Origin: Venturia oleaginea
Taxonomy: Eukaryota; Ascomycota; Dothideomycetes; Venturiales; Venturiaceae
DNA length: 64,000 nucleotides
Assembly (NCBI GenBank): GCA_013176395.1
Contig: JABMLP010000009.1
Span: forward strand, 496,001 to 560,000
Direction of reading: 5' to 3'
Shown: in pieces, positions 44,474 through 55,500 of the stretch
Numbering within the stretch: the first letter of the stretch is position 1
Layout of the letters: each line of letters begins with the position of its first letter
Notes under the pieces: model-generated
Seen by the model: only the letters and a program-made list of their open reading frames with translations
The model's database searches: none
Told to the model about the DNA's origin: nothing
Made by a program: the position numbers and the translations under genes

Positions 44474-45992
44474 GATATCCTGACCGCCACAAGCTGACAT
44501 ATTCGAAAAATATTGAGACTTCGATGGGCTGTCTCCCAAGATTGAGTTGTTTCTTAGGGTAAGCATACACCGATCTCCATTATTGAACAGGTCACCCACT
44601 TCCTAGCTTTGCTAATTGTTTGTCATTGTGTTGGAGAAAAGGGCTAGATAATATACCGAGGCTGCGAGCAGCGCGTCGTCAGTCCGCAGTAGAGAATCAA
44701 AATGTCAAACATAGGAATAACCCAGTCACCTAATTTTGGAAACGTTCACGATTGACAAAATTGCTTCCACGTCGCTGACTGGGTGAGCAAATTGGGTCAA
44801 GATTGACCGCCAGCATACAAGAACGGTCAAATCAGCACTCAGGTGAGGTTTATCGCGGTGACCATCGCGTCGCTGGTGGCACTTGTTTGGAGAATAGCGA
44901 TTTGTGAAAATGTCGTTCAAACCTCCACTAACACTGGGAGATATATTGGCATGTTTCAACACCATCAGGCAGGTATCTGAAGAAAAGAAAGACGTTTTTC
45001 AGTTTAAAAAGTACAGTCCGCCAAGGGCAACTACACGCAATCTCGACAACCGGAAAACGGATCTTATCAAATGGCCAGAGCCACTGGGTTCGACGTCTTT
45101 TCAACCGTATTCTCCGATGTGATTTCAACGCCATATCAACAAGCTAGGATCAAATGGGGCAATCTATCAACGGAATTTGCCTTGTCTCCTCGAGATAGGC
45201 CTTTACTTTGATCTAGCAGGATCTCGTTCCTGGTGGGCCAGAGTACGGGTTCGACGATATGATATTGGAATAGCCTTGGGGCATAATCACACGATAAGTA
45301 TTTTGTATCGCAGGCGATGAGAGCACCAAACCCGAGTTACTTGATGGATGTGCTACGTGTAGTTCAGGCAGGATAATGCGATGCTTTCCGGTACTCAGGA
45401 AGAAGATCGGGGGAAGCTTGGGAAGCACTTCAACCATTTGCTGAAATAGCTCGGGATATGGGATGGATTACTGGTGAGGACTAAGATACTATCAGGGAGA
45501 AAGAAGATGTTGGAGAGGAAGAAGACGTCGAAACCCTTCTTCCTGGACAGGTGTTTTATAAAATCTCTAATTGCTGAATGATAGTAGCTGAGGGTACTTT
45601 GACATTCAATCTATGGAAGGGAACGAGAAGTCGGAAAGCTGGAAGAAAGAATTTGACTTTGTGGATCGATGAAACTTGGCAATTGCACAAGATGGCAAAC
45701 CGTGGAGAAGAAATATTTTTTATCCATAAAGACTGTTTTCTCAGCTAACCTCTTTATCCGTCGCTGGAGGCGGTGGGCACTGTCACTCCCAAAGCCGATT
45801 AAGAAGACGAATCGGCATTGATTGAGACGCGAAGTAGGACTTTGAGACTATGGATAGATGAAGGTAATGATAGGGAGAAGCCTGGGCCAATGGATCCAGG
45901 AAACGGATGTTTTCCTGGCTTAAACGTTTTACCATTGTCCCAAGCCCGGAGATGACGTTTATGATCTCGGGAACTAGTTGATACGGTATCTG
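44474..45992. other. Intergenic region between TFP11 and the HPD-motif gene
   Basis: About 1.5 kb. A 72-codon frame at 44904-45122 and several minus-strand frames lack coding features. No element termini or duplicated blocks were recognised. Both neighbouring genes end here (convergent), so only 3' UTRs are expected. Confidence 0.45.
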
Positions 45993-47030
45993 TCAAGGAG
46001 AGTTGGGTTGTCCTTCCTTCCATAAAGCATCGACGATCTTGAACATCTCCGTCGCCTTGGCCATGATCATCTCCCTTGAAGAATCGGGGCATCTGTGAAA
46101 GTTGTCTGGATGCCATCTCTTCCTTTCCATGCTTAGGAGACCTTTCATTTCGGTGCCTGACGCCTGGTACACTCTTTTGAGGGAGTGTTGACAAGCTTCG
46201 AGTATCCCGCTCTCTGGACACCCAGCCCCACACGGCCAGAAAGGGGGTTCGGGGAAACTCGTCATTTTATCTTTGTGTGTGAGAAGAAATTTACTCTGTA
46301 CATTCCATCGCTTAAAAACCTGCTTTTCCTCCTCGATGGTCTGTCTTTCCTCCTTCCTTTTCTTTTGAATAATTTCTCCTTCTCGTTGTTGTTCTTCCCA
46401 CGCTCTTTTCGACTCCTCCTTTCTCCAACGACGGGCCTCTTCTTCTCGTCCTCTGCGATACTCTTCCGCCAGTGCTTTACGCATCTGCTCTCGCTTTGTG
46501 AGTTGATGTTTTCGGTAGACCGTGAGCAACGCTTTCACAGCTACGATGAGAGCTACAATTGACAAGATAGATATGAGGCCAATTGCAAAGACCTTCAGAA
46601 CAAGACAGATGGCATTGATAACCCAATGTCCTGCATCACCGAGAAGCTGGCCGACACGGTCGATGAATCGGAAGAGGGAATCTACGACGGCTTTTGGTAG
46701 ATGGGCGATCCATTTAGCTGAGCTTTCAAGAGCTTCGATGCAGCGTGGGATATTAGCGCGAAGGCCGAATATATTGTCTGAGATTGGAGACTACGTTTGT
46801 GACATTCCTTTGGCCACTCTTGTGATGTGCTGACGGATGGAAGTCCTAGAGGTGTGCTTGAAGGCACGGGGAAAGTTAGAAGATGCGCTAATATAGATGG
46901 CATCGAGTTGAGTCTGAAGTAAGGCCCCAATGGAAAGCCCAGAATGGAACTGGGAATGAGGAAGCTGGGTGAAGAGTTTCGATGGTTTTGGGGAGAGGGG
47001 TAAAAGAGACTTGTTCTTGTTATCTTGCAT
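45993..47030 (-). CDS. Membrane-anchored coiled-coil protein with J-like HPD motif
   Basis: Not a named family. One continuous minus-strand frame runs from MQDNKNKSLLPL to the stop at 45993 except for a single TAG at about 46791. Removing a 57-bp intron, 46834-46778 (GTCAGC...CTCAG), keeps frame and skips the TAG, giving 326 aa; the donor is atypical, so a true nonsense change is possible. One membrane segment (VFAIGLISILSIVALIVAVKA) is followed by a long, highly charged coiled coil rich in Glu, Arg and Lys. A C-terminal domain follows, ending MERKRWHPDNFHRCPDSSRE. The HPD tripeptide after a helix recalls the J-domain loop, though the rest of a J domain is not evident. The protein from the Met at 46565 alone (190 aa) would also keep the coiled coil and HPD domain. 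Confidence 0.55.
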
Positions 47031-47139
47031 CCTTTACCTGTTTCTTTCTGCCACGTCAGTTTCCAGTCTCATGGGTGCTGCAGGCCGCATCGTCATTTAT
47101 TATCATGTAAATAGATATCCTTAGATATAATATAGGCCT

Positions 47140-47580
47140 CCAAAGTCGAAATTCCAGCCTGTTCGAGGCGGAGGCTACGAACCTGTTCGTCTCATTTCGT
47201 CCCAGACGAGATCAAAACTGAGTAGAGCCGATGGAATCAATCCCGTACAGTACGTCGTGGCCGTTTACCCAGCGGAGGTCCGGTAAGGGACCTACGCTAC
47301 ACCACGAGTAATACAACCTGCTTTACCAGGGAAAACAAAGTATATAGCAAAAGGGAGACTATAGGTATATATAGTCAACGACTTACCGCGAGAGCGCCGT
47401 ACCGGTACCGTACCGATCCCACGAGACTTACCCTGTACCAAGACCGCACAAACAGTGCAAAATTCACGACACCATTACTACCTCACCTACCCCGTACCGA
47501 GCGTACCCCGGACGGACACACGTCGAAAGCAACAGCCTAAGGAGACTTTACCTCACCTACCAGGTTATAGGGAAGGTTTT
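47140..47580 (-). repeat. Diverged repeat, partner of the copy at 33.26-33.74 kb
   Basis: Read on the minus strand it shows the same ordered blocks as the 33 kb copy: GGTAGGTGAGG, CTCGTGGTGTAG, GGCCACGACGT, CATCGGCTCT and GGTTCGTAGCCTCCGCC before CAGGCTGGAA. A run of overlapping GGTACCGTACC-like motifs lies at 47396-47425. There is no open frame of note. Divergence suggests an old insertion or mutation by RIP. Confidence 0.6.
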
Positions 47581-48346
47581 GCGGTATATAGTTTATACCC
47601 AGACTACAAAGCAAGAGCTAGGATAAGGACAAAGAGCAGGGCAATATCTGTTAGTAAGCCGCCGGTATAGAGCGAGGACGAGACACACAAGGCGCGGGGA
47701 TAAAGGGCAGGAGTGATAGTAACTGGATAAATGGTGATGGGCGTGGAGGGTAGGGGGATAGGTCGATGGATGGAATACGGTCGGTTAAGGTACGGTAGTC
47801 TCGAGGTAGTAGAAGTTAAGCCGATATAACGGGATTCATAAGTTATAGTTATTTGCAAAGAATACGATAGCTATTACTGGGCTACGTATAGTATAAGTTA
47901 TCCATATAGGATGGATAACACGGGTAGATAGCAGGGAGTAATAGTTTGAGAAGGTATGTACTATACTGGCGTTAAGATGGACAGCGAAGGGACCGGACCA
48001 ATAATGGTCCTCTAATGCCTACAGGGGTATGGTCCTCGCCCGGAGCAGAGACATAGGTTTTTCGTCCCAGAGAGTTGGGTTTTGCCGTTGATAGATAGCG
48101 ATTGTGGGCACAAGGTATATAGGCCAATACATACCACGTTGAATTCGAAATATATATAGATATGCTATGCTACAGGTATCAAGCCGCTCAGCGGTGCTTC
48201 CGCAAAATCCCAAATTCCCGAATGAAAACGAAAGAAATCAGCCATCGTTACAGTAAAGAATGATGGCGGAAGTACTCGACATTATCGTTCGCCTAGATTC
48301 CAAGACGAGCCGAACCTTGTTTCCACTGCCCTTCCAACTGTGATCT
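47581..48346. other. Intergenic region, AT-rich, no gene seen
   Basis: About 770 bp with many TATA-like runs (ATATATAG) at 47870-48170. It separates the repeat from the 3' end of the secreted repeat protein gene. It may be further decayed repeat sequence; I cannot assign it. Confidence 0.4.
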
Positions 48347-49253
48347 TCACATCGCAGCGAGCATATCGAGACTTCCATCTGATCGTTCTTTGACCTTGAT
48401 AGGCAATGCTCCCGTCAGAGCAGCCAATGGGTCCGCGGCTCCTGCGCCCGCTGCGCCTCCAGCCGGTTTGGCTCCACCACCGAGACCACCTAGAAGGCCT
48501 GTCAACGCGTCCAATTGCCTCTTCTTGATTGGGAGAGCCCCGGTGAGAGCAGAGAGAGGGTCAGCAGCTCCTGCGCCGGCTCCTGCAGCGCCGCCGGCTG
48601 GTTTTGCTCCGCCTCCGAGACCACCGAGGAGGCCGGTGAGGGCGTCGAGTTGGCGCGCTTTGATGGGAAGAGCTCCTGTTAATGCGGAAAGAGGATCAGC
48701 TGCGCCTGCGGCTCCTAACAAAAGGTCAGTACATGCTGGAACCACTAGGAAGAGATCTAGGAGTGAGATGCGCTGTGCTGCCCCAAGATTTCGGAAGTTT
48801 GCACAGTCCTGAGAAATTCCTGATGCTGAGCTGCTCGAGACTTTCTAGAGCAAGGCCAAGAAAGATGTTGGAAGGAAATATGCAAGAACTAACCTCCAGC
48901 ACCTCCAGCGCCTCCAGCACCTCCAATGCCTCCTAGAAGCCCTGCAAGTGGATCTGCGCCTGCTCCGGCTTGTCAAATGTTAGATGTGAGGGCTACATAT
49001 GGTATCCAATGAAGGACACATACCTCCATTGGCACCTGTGGCGGGTGCTGCAGCTGCTTTTCCACCGCCCAAGAGACCTGTCAATGCGGAGAGATCTTGT
49101 CTTTCTAATGGATTGGTTAGACTACTTCAAACGAAAGGTGCTGATAGTTTTACTTGTAAGCATATCACCATCTGAGACCTTTCCAGAAGTGTTGACGATA
49201 GGGGCGGCCATGCTGAGCGCAGCTAGTGAGGCGAAGACGTATGAGTATCTCAT
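48347..49253 (-). CDS. Secreted Kex2-site repeat protein (candidate peptide precursor)
   Basis: Four exons, 49253-49154, 49104-49024, 48968-48894 and 48714-48347, encode 207 aa; all internal junctions are phase 1. The signal peptide is MRYSYVFASLAALSMAAP. The rest has no Cys and is Gly/Ala/Leu-rich. A first KR is followed by QDLSALTGLLGGG. Two near-identical units of about 50 aa follow, each holding ADPLSALTGALPIK, then AR or KKR, then QLDALTGLLGGLGGGAKPAG. A third unit breaks off after ADPLAALTGALPIKVKE. Each basic site is followed by Gln, so cleavage would release similar peptides starting Q-x-L-x-ALTGLLGG, possibly with pyroglutamate. The design resembles fungal Kex2-processed repeat proteins and pheromone or RiPP precursors, but I know no family with this core. 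A structural Gly/Ala wall protein is the alternative. The function is unknown. Confidence 0.7.
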
Positions 49254-50838
49254 GTTGACTGTATTATAGATTCGAGACTAGCTCTGAATTAAGAAAGTAA
49301 TGGTAATGTTAAGAGGTACAAAGAGATAATGAAATGAAGATTCAAACCAAGTGATGGCTCTCAAAATCGTGGAGGACAAAGTCAAGATATAGAGCCCTGA
49401 ACTCCAAGACTCAAGCCATCCCAAGAACCAGAGCCGCGCACCAGTAAGCTGTGGGTTGCAAACATGAAGAAACGAAACGAACAAAATTGAAGTTCTTCGT
49501 TGGTGGTTAGTTGCGAAACGTGCAGTTGAAACCGTTTCATCAAGTCAACGACCAACAAGATGAAAGTTTCCGAGACGTATGCTGTTGTACTAGTCAAGTG
49601 GCTGACGCAGCCTATAGAAACGTCGGAAATATTGAGAGAAAGAGGCCGATACAGGAACAGAGTTGATACAGTCGATGCTGAGGTCGGTGGAGATTAGGCC
49701 GTGCTAAAGCTGGAGAAGGAATTGATCGCGTCTTCGTGACACGGCTAGCATCAGGGTGGATAATCATTTTACGCGTACGCGCCACCGTTAATTGCCTCAT
49801 CTTATGTATTCATATGCGCAAGGGGACGAGAGATCGTATTTTGGCGATCGAGTTCTGGTCTGCGATGCAGCTGCAGACTCAAGATCAGCGATCCCTATTT
49901 GAAGATATAAAGATGAGCGACGAAAGAATCCAAGGAAGTTATGATCTTTAATTTCTCAAACAGTCAGGTTCTCGAATGAAACTTGAAAAGGTCCAGCGAG
50001 AGGTGGGCAGAAGAAGAGAAGCACAGATGGGAAGGATGCTCAGGTCGCGTCGTTGCTTCATAGGAGGGACAGGTCCCGTATTACTGAAGTCTTGTTTGAG
50101 CAAAATTAATAGTCTGGATAATGATGTTGTTGATGATTGTTGTTGTAGGATGAAATGAGAATACTGTATATATCATGCTGGGCTGGTACTAGTAGTGGGT
50201 CACGCAGAACACGATCACCTATACACAATAGCTAAGATAGTCTCATTTGATTAGCAGTGCGTTGTAAAAAGGATCGAGAGGAACTTTGAATTTCACATTG
50301 AACATTGAAAGTCACCATTATATCACGTGAAAGTCACGCTGGTATCCGGATATGGAAGATTGAGAGTTTGGGACCTTCATTTGTCGTATGGGCGACTATC
50401 AGTGTTTCCAATGGGGTAAAATCACCCAACTGTGTTCGAAGTATCTCTTCATCGCTTACTTCGATAACTCTGAGCGTGAGGGTCTTGTAGATACGACCTC
50501 TTCAGCCGATTAGCTTGTTGTAGTACTTCGCTCGAGAGAGCTGAGTCGCAGTTTGGGTGTACTGTGGTAGACTTTTGATTAGAGATCTATGCATGAAGAG
50601 GAGACTTAACACTTGCCGTTGTGAACAACACATACGAACAGACGATAGTGCGGTGCAAGTGTGGAAGTAATCCCACCAAGACGAGGAAGTTATACTTCAC
50701 AATGTTCATACTCACAGCGTCATTGCAAGTTTTGTCCATCATTCAATTCATTGTTACATACACTGCCAATTTCTTTTCGCTAGTACGCTTGATCGATTCC
50801 AACAAGTTGCCCATTTCATTCCAAATGTAACCAACGTT
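49254..50838. other. Intergenic region upstream of the secreted repeat protein gene
   Basis: About 1.6 kb, unusually long for a promoter here, which may mean complex regulation. The sequence next to 49253 is AT-rich without a clear TATA box. Short frames (for example 49976-50158) lack coding character. CACGTG-like and other motifs are not enriched to the eye. Confidence 0.4.
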
Positions 50839-51266
50839 TCAACCAAGAGTTCCAGCTCCCGTCCTTGAGATCGATGGCTTCTTCGCACCAGGAGCTGGGC
50901 CTGAATTGTCATGTCCACGTGCCCAACTGAAAGGTATTATTTGGAAAGTGAGCTGTGAGCCTAAGACAGGACGAACCTGTTCCACATCTTGCCGAGGAAT
51001 CCAGATTGTGGCATTTGCTCTTGGATGCTTTGACGACGGGCTTGGGCAGCTTGGTCCATGGAGCCGCGCTTCAAAGCGTGAAGGTTTTCGAATGCAGCGG
51101 ATGACTTGGAATATGTTAGTACGATGCGTTCTTGGAAAAAAAATTAACAGCCCCCCAGGACCGCACGAGGGCGGGGCTATCAGCCTTGCGGAAAATCATG
51201 ACTTACTCGGCGACGCTGGGTGGCAGTGGATGCAACTGGTTCGATGGGCTTGGTGGAGTCAGACAT
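50839..51266 (-). CDS. Small conserved fungal protein (91 aa)
   Basis: Three exons, 51266-51207, 51104-50977 and 50926-50839, give 91 aa. Introns of 102 and 50 bp have GTAAGT...CCAAG and GTTCGT...TTCAG, and all junctions keep frame. The protein starts MSDSTKPIEPVASTATQRRR, continues SSAAFENLHALKRGSMDQAA and QARRQSIQEQ, then SGFLGKMWNSWARG, and ends in a Pro/Lys/Ser tail. The ENLHALKRGS and ARRQSIQEQ blocks resemble a small Pezizomycotina family I remember only as uncharacterised, stress- or conidiation-associated proteins. It is basic, helical, and without signal peptide or membrane segment. RRxS sites suggest phosphorylation. The coding exons are too short to be found by long open frames. 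Intron 1 contains a GC-rich hairpin. Confidence 0.7.
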
Positions 51267-52545
51267 TGTTACGTGTGCGTTGAAGTTTCGATGAATTGAC
51301 TAAGATGAATTAATTTGGCTTTAGACTGTGAATTTTGTTTGAGTGATAGATATAGCGGAATCGCAAGGCTCTCATATAGCAATTGACCTCCTCAACACTA
51401 CCCCTCCTATTCTGACATCATGTGTTTCATCAGCCTTTCGATCGTATGATAATAATCGATAGGGTCATAAATCCGGGGTAGCCAGGCCAACTAAGCTTCG
51501 ATCGTCATACCTCGCGTTTTATCTTTGCCGATCTTAGCCCTTTCCAGCCCTTCATCGCTCGTTACTTACCAAAGATCTACCAGCGATTATCAGCTCTTGC
51601 TTGATTGGACACGCGACAGGATCGGAGAAGAACATCTGGGACGATTGGCAGTCCTTTTGAGTTACCGAGACGATCGGGACGTCAGAATAGCTTCGGTATG
51701 CCTCCCGTAAATGCCAGTCGTTCAGGGTCAAAATTGAACTCCTGCCGATCGATACAGAAACCCCACCGCTACTATGCATAAATAGGAGTCTAGATCTTCC
51801 ATCACATGCTGTGATTCCAAGTCAATGATGTTGGTGAGAGATGCTAGAGATCGGTCGAACAGATAAAGACGTTTGTTTTCCCCAGAAAGAAGAAGGAATC
51901 TGGCTTTCACAGGATGGATTGCAAACATTGCAAGCATCCAGCCCACGTGATACTTGAATGCTGTGAAGGCCACGGTTGATACAATCTACCTACCTCAATC
52001 GAGCGATTTTAATCTGATTGTGGGTAAGGCATCCTCAGATCTGGGAATCCGTATGGGGAAGAGAATGTTGTCCTCCATAATCGAGATTCGACGTTGTCTC
52101 ACATTCACAAATCGAGCGATTACACTCCTCGTGTTTGATTGAGATCTTTGTCTCCTGATCGTTCAGGTGTGTACACAAGAAATAAATATCTTGTTTCAAT
52201 CACACTTCACAACAATTAACAAAACAAAAATATCAACCATTCCTACTACAAAAGCGCGCCCCGTAACAGAAAAGAAGAGAAGAAGAACCCCCAGTATATG
52301 CCCACAGCCATCCCGAAGCCCTAGTCCAATTTTCTCATTTCTCATAATTTCTCAGAACCCAGCCAGGCATGTTGCAGATCGTTACAGTGCCTACGAAGGA
52401 GATCCCTTGGATTGAGGATTTTGCGTTTTTCGCGAGGATAAGGAAAAGGTCGTAGAGACGTAGATTGAGCCTGAAGAACAGACTCCGAAAGTGCCAAGCC
52501 GGCAAAAGAGAAACTTCGTGAAACAGTTTTTCGTTCAAAGGGAAT
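51267..52545. other. Intergenic region between the 91-aa gene and the ApsA gene
   Basis: About 1.3 kb comprising the promoter of the 91-aa gene and the 3' flank of the ApsA gene. GATCG-containing motifs (TTCGATCG, CGATCG) recur at 51438, 51498, 51671 and 51741, but I attach no function to them. No gene is seen. Confidence 0.4.
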
Positions 52546-55500
52546 CTAGTGATGGTGTTCATGAGAGTGGGGAACCACCTTGCTATGCCGCCCTGTCCGA
52601 GAAAGCGAACCAACATCATGTGTGCCTGAATCTTGATGAGCTTCACCGAGTTAGAGAGGGAGGATCAGACTCACCGTTGCAGCACGCCCTCACGTTCTCC
52701 AATCGATCGGAGCCCCTCTCCTGCGCTTCGATCACAGCCCGAAGATCTTCGGCGGAGTCGTGAGCTTCACTACGAGCACCATCGTAAGCACGTATATCTT
52801 GCTTGCTATATCTGGACATCATAGACCCTCTCGTGGACCTCGAGCTAGGGGTCTTAAATATTCCACTGAAACGACTCGCAACCGACCCAACTGGTGCAGC
52901 AGAGTGCGATCTCGCGGTCCGATGCGACGCCGCTGATGGGGCTCGTAAAGTGGCGTGTTGAAGCTTTGAAGGGCTTGCAGTACGTCGGCTCATCACCGAG
53001 GAGACAGACATACGTGACCGCACTGTTGCACGAGAAGTACTTCTGAAATATCCAGGATTGAACTCAGCGACATCTTCAGCAGTCATACCGCCGTCCTCTC
53101 CTTGATCTTTGTTGCTACGAAGCAACAGATAAGATAATGCGTTGAACCAAGTTTCGTGGCGTTGAGCAGTTGGTGCCGTGAATTTCAGACTTCGACCTGG
53201 CGTGATCACAATCAGAGATTTATGATGCAGTCCCGGAGGCATCGGGTTGTTATCTGAGACAACTCGAACGGCTTCGATGGCAACGCTCTTTGACTTCAGC
53301 TGCGTTTTCCCTACAGAAGGGTCCTCGTTACTCCAGTACAGTGTACGTGTGTAAGGATGCACCCAGAAGAATCTGCGATGCCGACTGCTTGAGATTTCTT
53401 CACGTCCAGCTTTGCGTGTATACTTGAACAAGAACTCGCCAATCATGGTTTGCGTGATAGCCTGTATCATGCGAGGGTCTGTAATATTCGGGTCTGAGAA
53501 TTCGCCATCAACATTTCGCGATGCGATGTTGAATCGTTGGTCCAGTTCTGATGCGAAGGAAGTAACAGAGGACCGACGAGTTGTAGTTGGCGATGCCATT
53601 ACACTTCGGCTACCGGTGTTACTTATAGATTGCCGCACAGTTCGATCCTTCAATGGGCTTCCTGTTGTGGCGTTCACTGGAGTTCTGGGCCTAAACTGCG
53701 TGCTACCACGAAGAGCAGAAGCAGGCATCACAGGTGGCCCCATGATATTGACTTGGGCAACCTTGGCAGGACCCGGCGTCTTCAGAACAGCTCCCTCGAT
53801 GGTTTGCTTCGCTTCCACGGGAAGAGGCGGAGGTGGCGTTGCTGCGCGACTTCTCATGCTACCGGAGCTGCCTGGACGGCGTGGAATTCTCTCCACAGTG
53901 TTGACAGAATCGCGAGATCTTGGTCTCGCGTTATACGAGACTGGAGATTTCGAGGGTGAGGCTTGCAAAGATCTTGCATTGGGATCAAGCACCGGAGCAA
54001 CGAAGGCAGCAGATTTATTCGGGAGCATGCTGTCGATCTCGCTCGAAGAGAGCATAGTTTGAGTACTTTCACTCGCTGTTTGGAACGCCAAGTGTTTACC
54101 AGCAAGCTTGGTAGAGTCTTTGACGGGTTTCCTCTCGGGCGAGGGAGGGGCATTGCCATTAATTTGTCTGAAAGGCGTTCGTCCGGCTGTTGCAGTCGCA
54201 AGTGAGGATGAGGGTTCAGCGATCTCTCCGGGTGCCTCTTTTACAGGCTGACTTGTCTCATCCTCTGCAATCAAACTATCACCCTGAGACTTGCACCCAA
54301 GCAGAGCTCCAAAAAGTCCCGCTCCGGCTGCCACTCCAACAGTCTTAGCAGTGCGATCAGCACGACCGGCCACAGGTGGTGCAAGATCGGTTTCCGTGCC
54401 TTGATCAATCTTTGCAGCAGGTATTGGATGAATTGGCATCGGCGGCTCGATTGGCTCACTTTCTTGATGAATGACTGCAGAAAACGTGAGCGATGTCTTC
54501 ATGGGCTGTACAGGCATATCGATGGGCGCTGCCACTGGTGCCGGTATGGAAACTACAGGCGCCGCCTCTGGCTCAGTGTGTTGGAAGACTACTACCGAGT
54601 GACTAAGGTTCTGTTGAAGTTTCTTCTTCGCTTCAACAGACTCAGGAGTTATCGGGTTCAGCTCGACAGGCTCGATATGCTGTGATAGGATCCTGGATGT
54701 TTGTAAAGAGGGGGTCGGAACGGTAGCTATGACGGGACTGATAGGCTCAGTGAATTGGTGCACAGCAGTCGAGATGCTGAGTATGGGTTTCTTAGCCACA
54801 GGTGATTGTGTAAGTTCAGTGACGGGAACGTGGCTAGTCTCTGGTAACAAAGGCTCCATTAATTCCGTAGACGAGGCAGTGGTCTTCGTGGAGTTGGGCT
54901 CATCCATATCGTCTGTAGTATGTTTGTGAGCATCAGTCTCATGCTCTTCGACAGGCTTCGACCCACGACCGAGCAAAAAGCCAACACCACCAGCTACAGC
55001 GGCACCAGCCATATCAGCAGCAGTCGATAGCACACTCTTGGAATCCGGGTCCCACGGCTCGGTCATCACGCCGGTGTCTGTCATCTCGATTTTTGGCTTC
55101 ACTTCTGAGAATGAAGACTCACGCAGTCTGCTGGGAACGGAACTTTTGCGGATGAACTCCGGGGAATTGATCTGAGAGCGCACGCCTGAACTCTTTGGGG
55201 TCCCTTCTTCGGTGTCGGGATCGCTTAAATTACCCAATTCAGCGAACAAACTCTGACCACCGGCAACAGGTGTGCTGTTATTGCTCGCAATACTGGCGGG
55301 TGAGTCAAAGCTAGTCGGGTCCTCGAGTGCAACATCTGAGACCACTCTTCCGGATCCCCGACGCTGTCCACCACGGCTGATCCTGAGTTTGTACTTTGGC
55401 TGAGTCTGTTGCACTGGCGTGCGGAGGTCATATTCGTCAAACTCATCACCAGAGTTGGAGGCAGTACTTTGGAAGGAGTATCGGTTCAAAGCGGAAGGTC

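Noticed and set aside
48390..48812. 140-codon Pro/Ala-rich plus-strand frame
   Set aside because: It is the reverse reading of the Gly/Ala repeat exon. The minus-strand reading has a signal peptide and coherent splice sites.
51130..51185. GC-rich hairpin as a terminator or small RNA gene
   Set aside because: It lies inside the first intron of the 91-aa gene and has no other RNA-gene feature. It is kept only as a finding about that intron.
53412..54062. 216-codon plus-strand frame inside the ApsA gene
   Set aside because: It is antisense to the PH-domain and Ser-rich region of ApsA, whose frame is continuous and recognisable.
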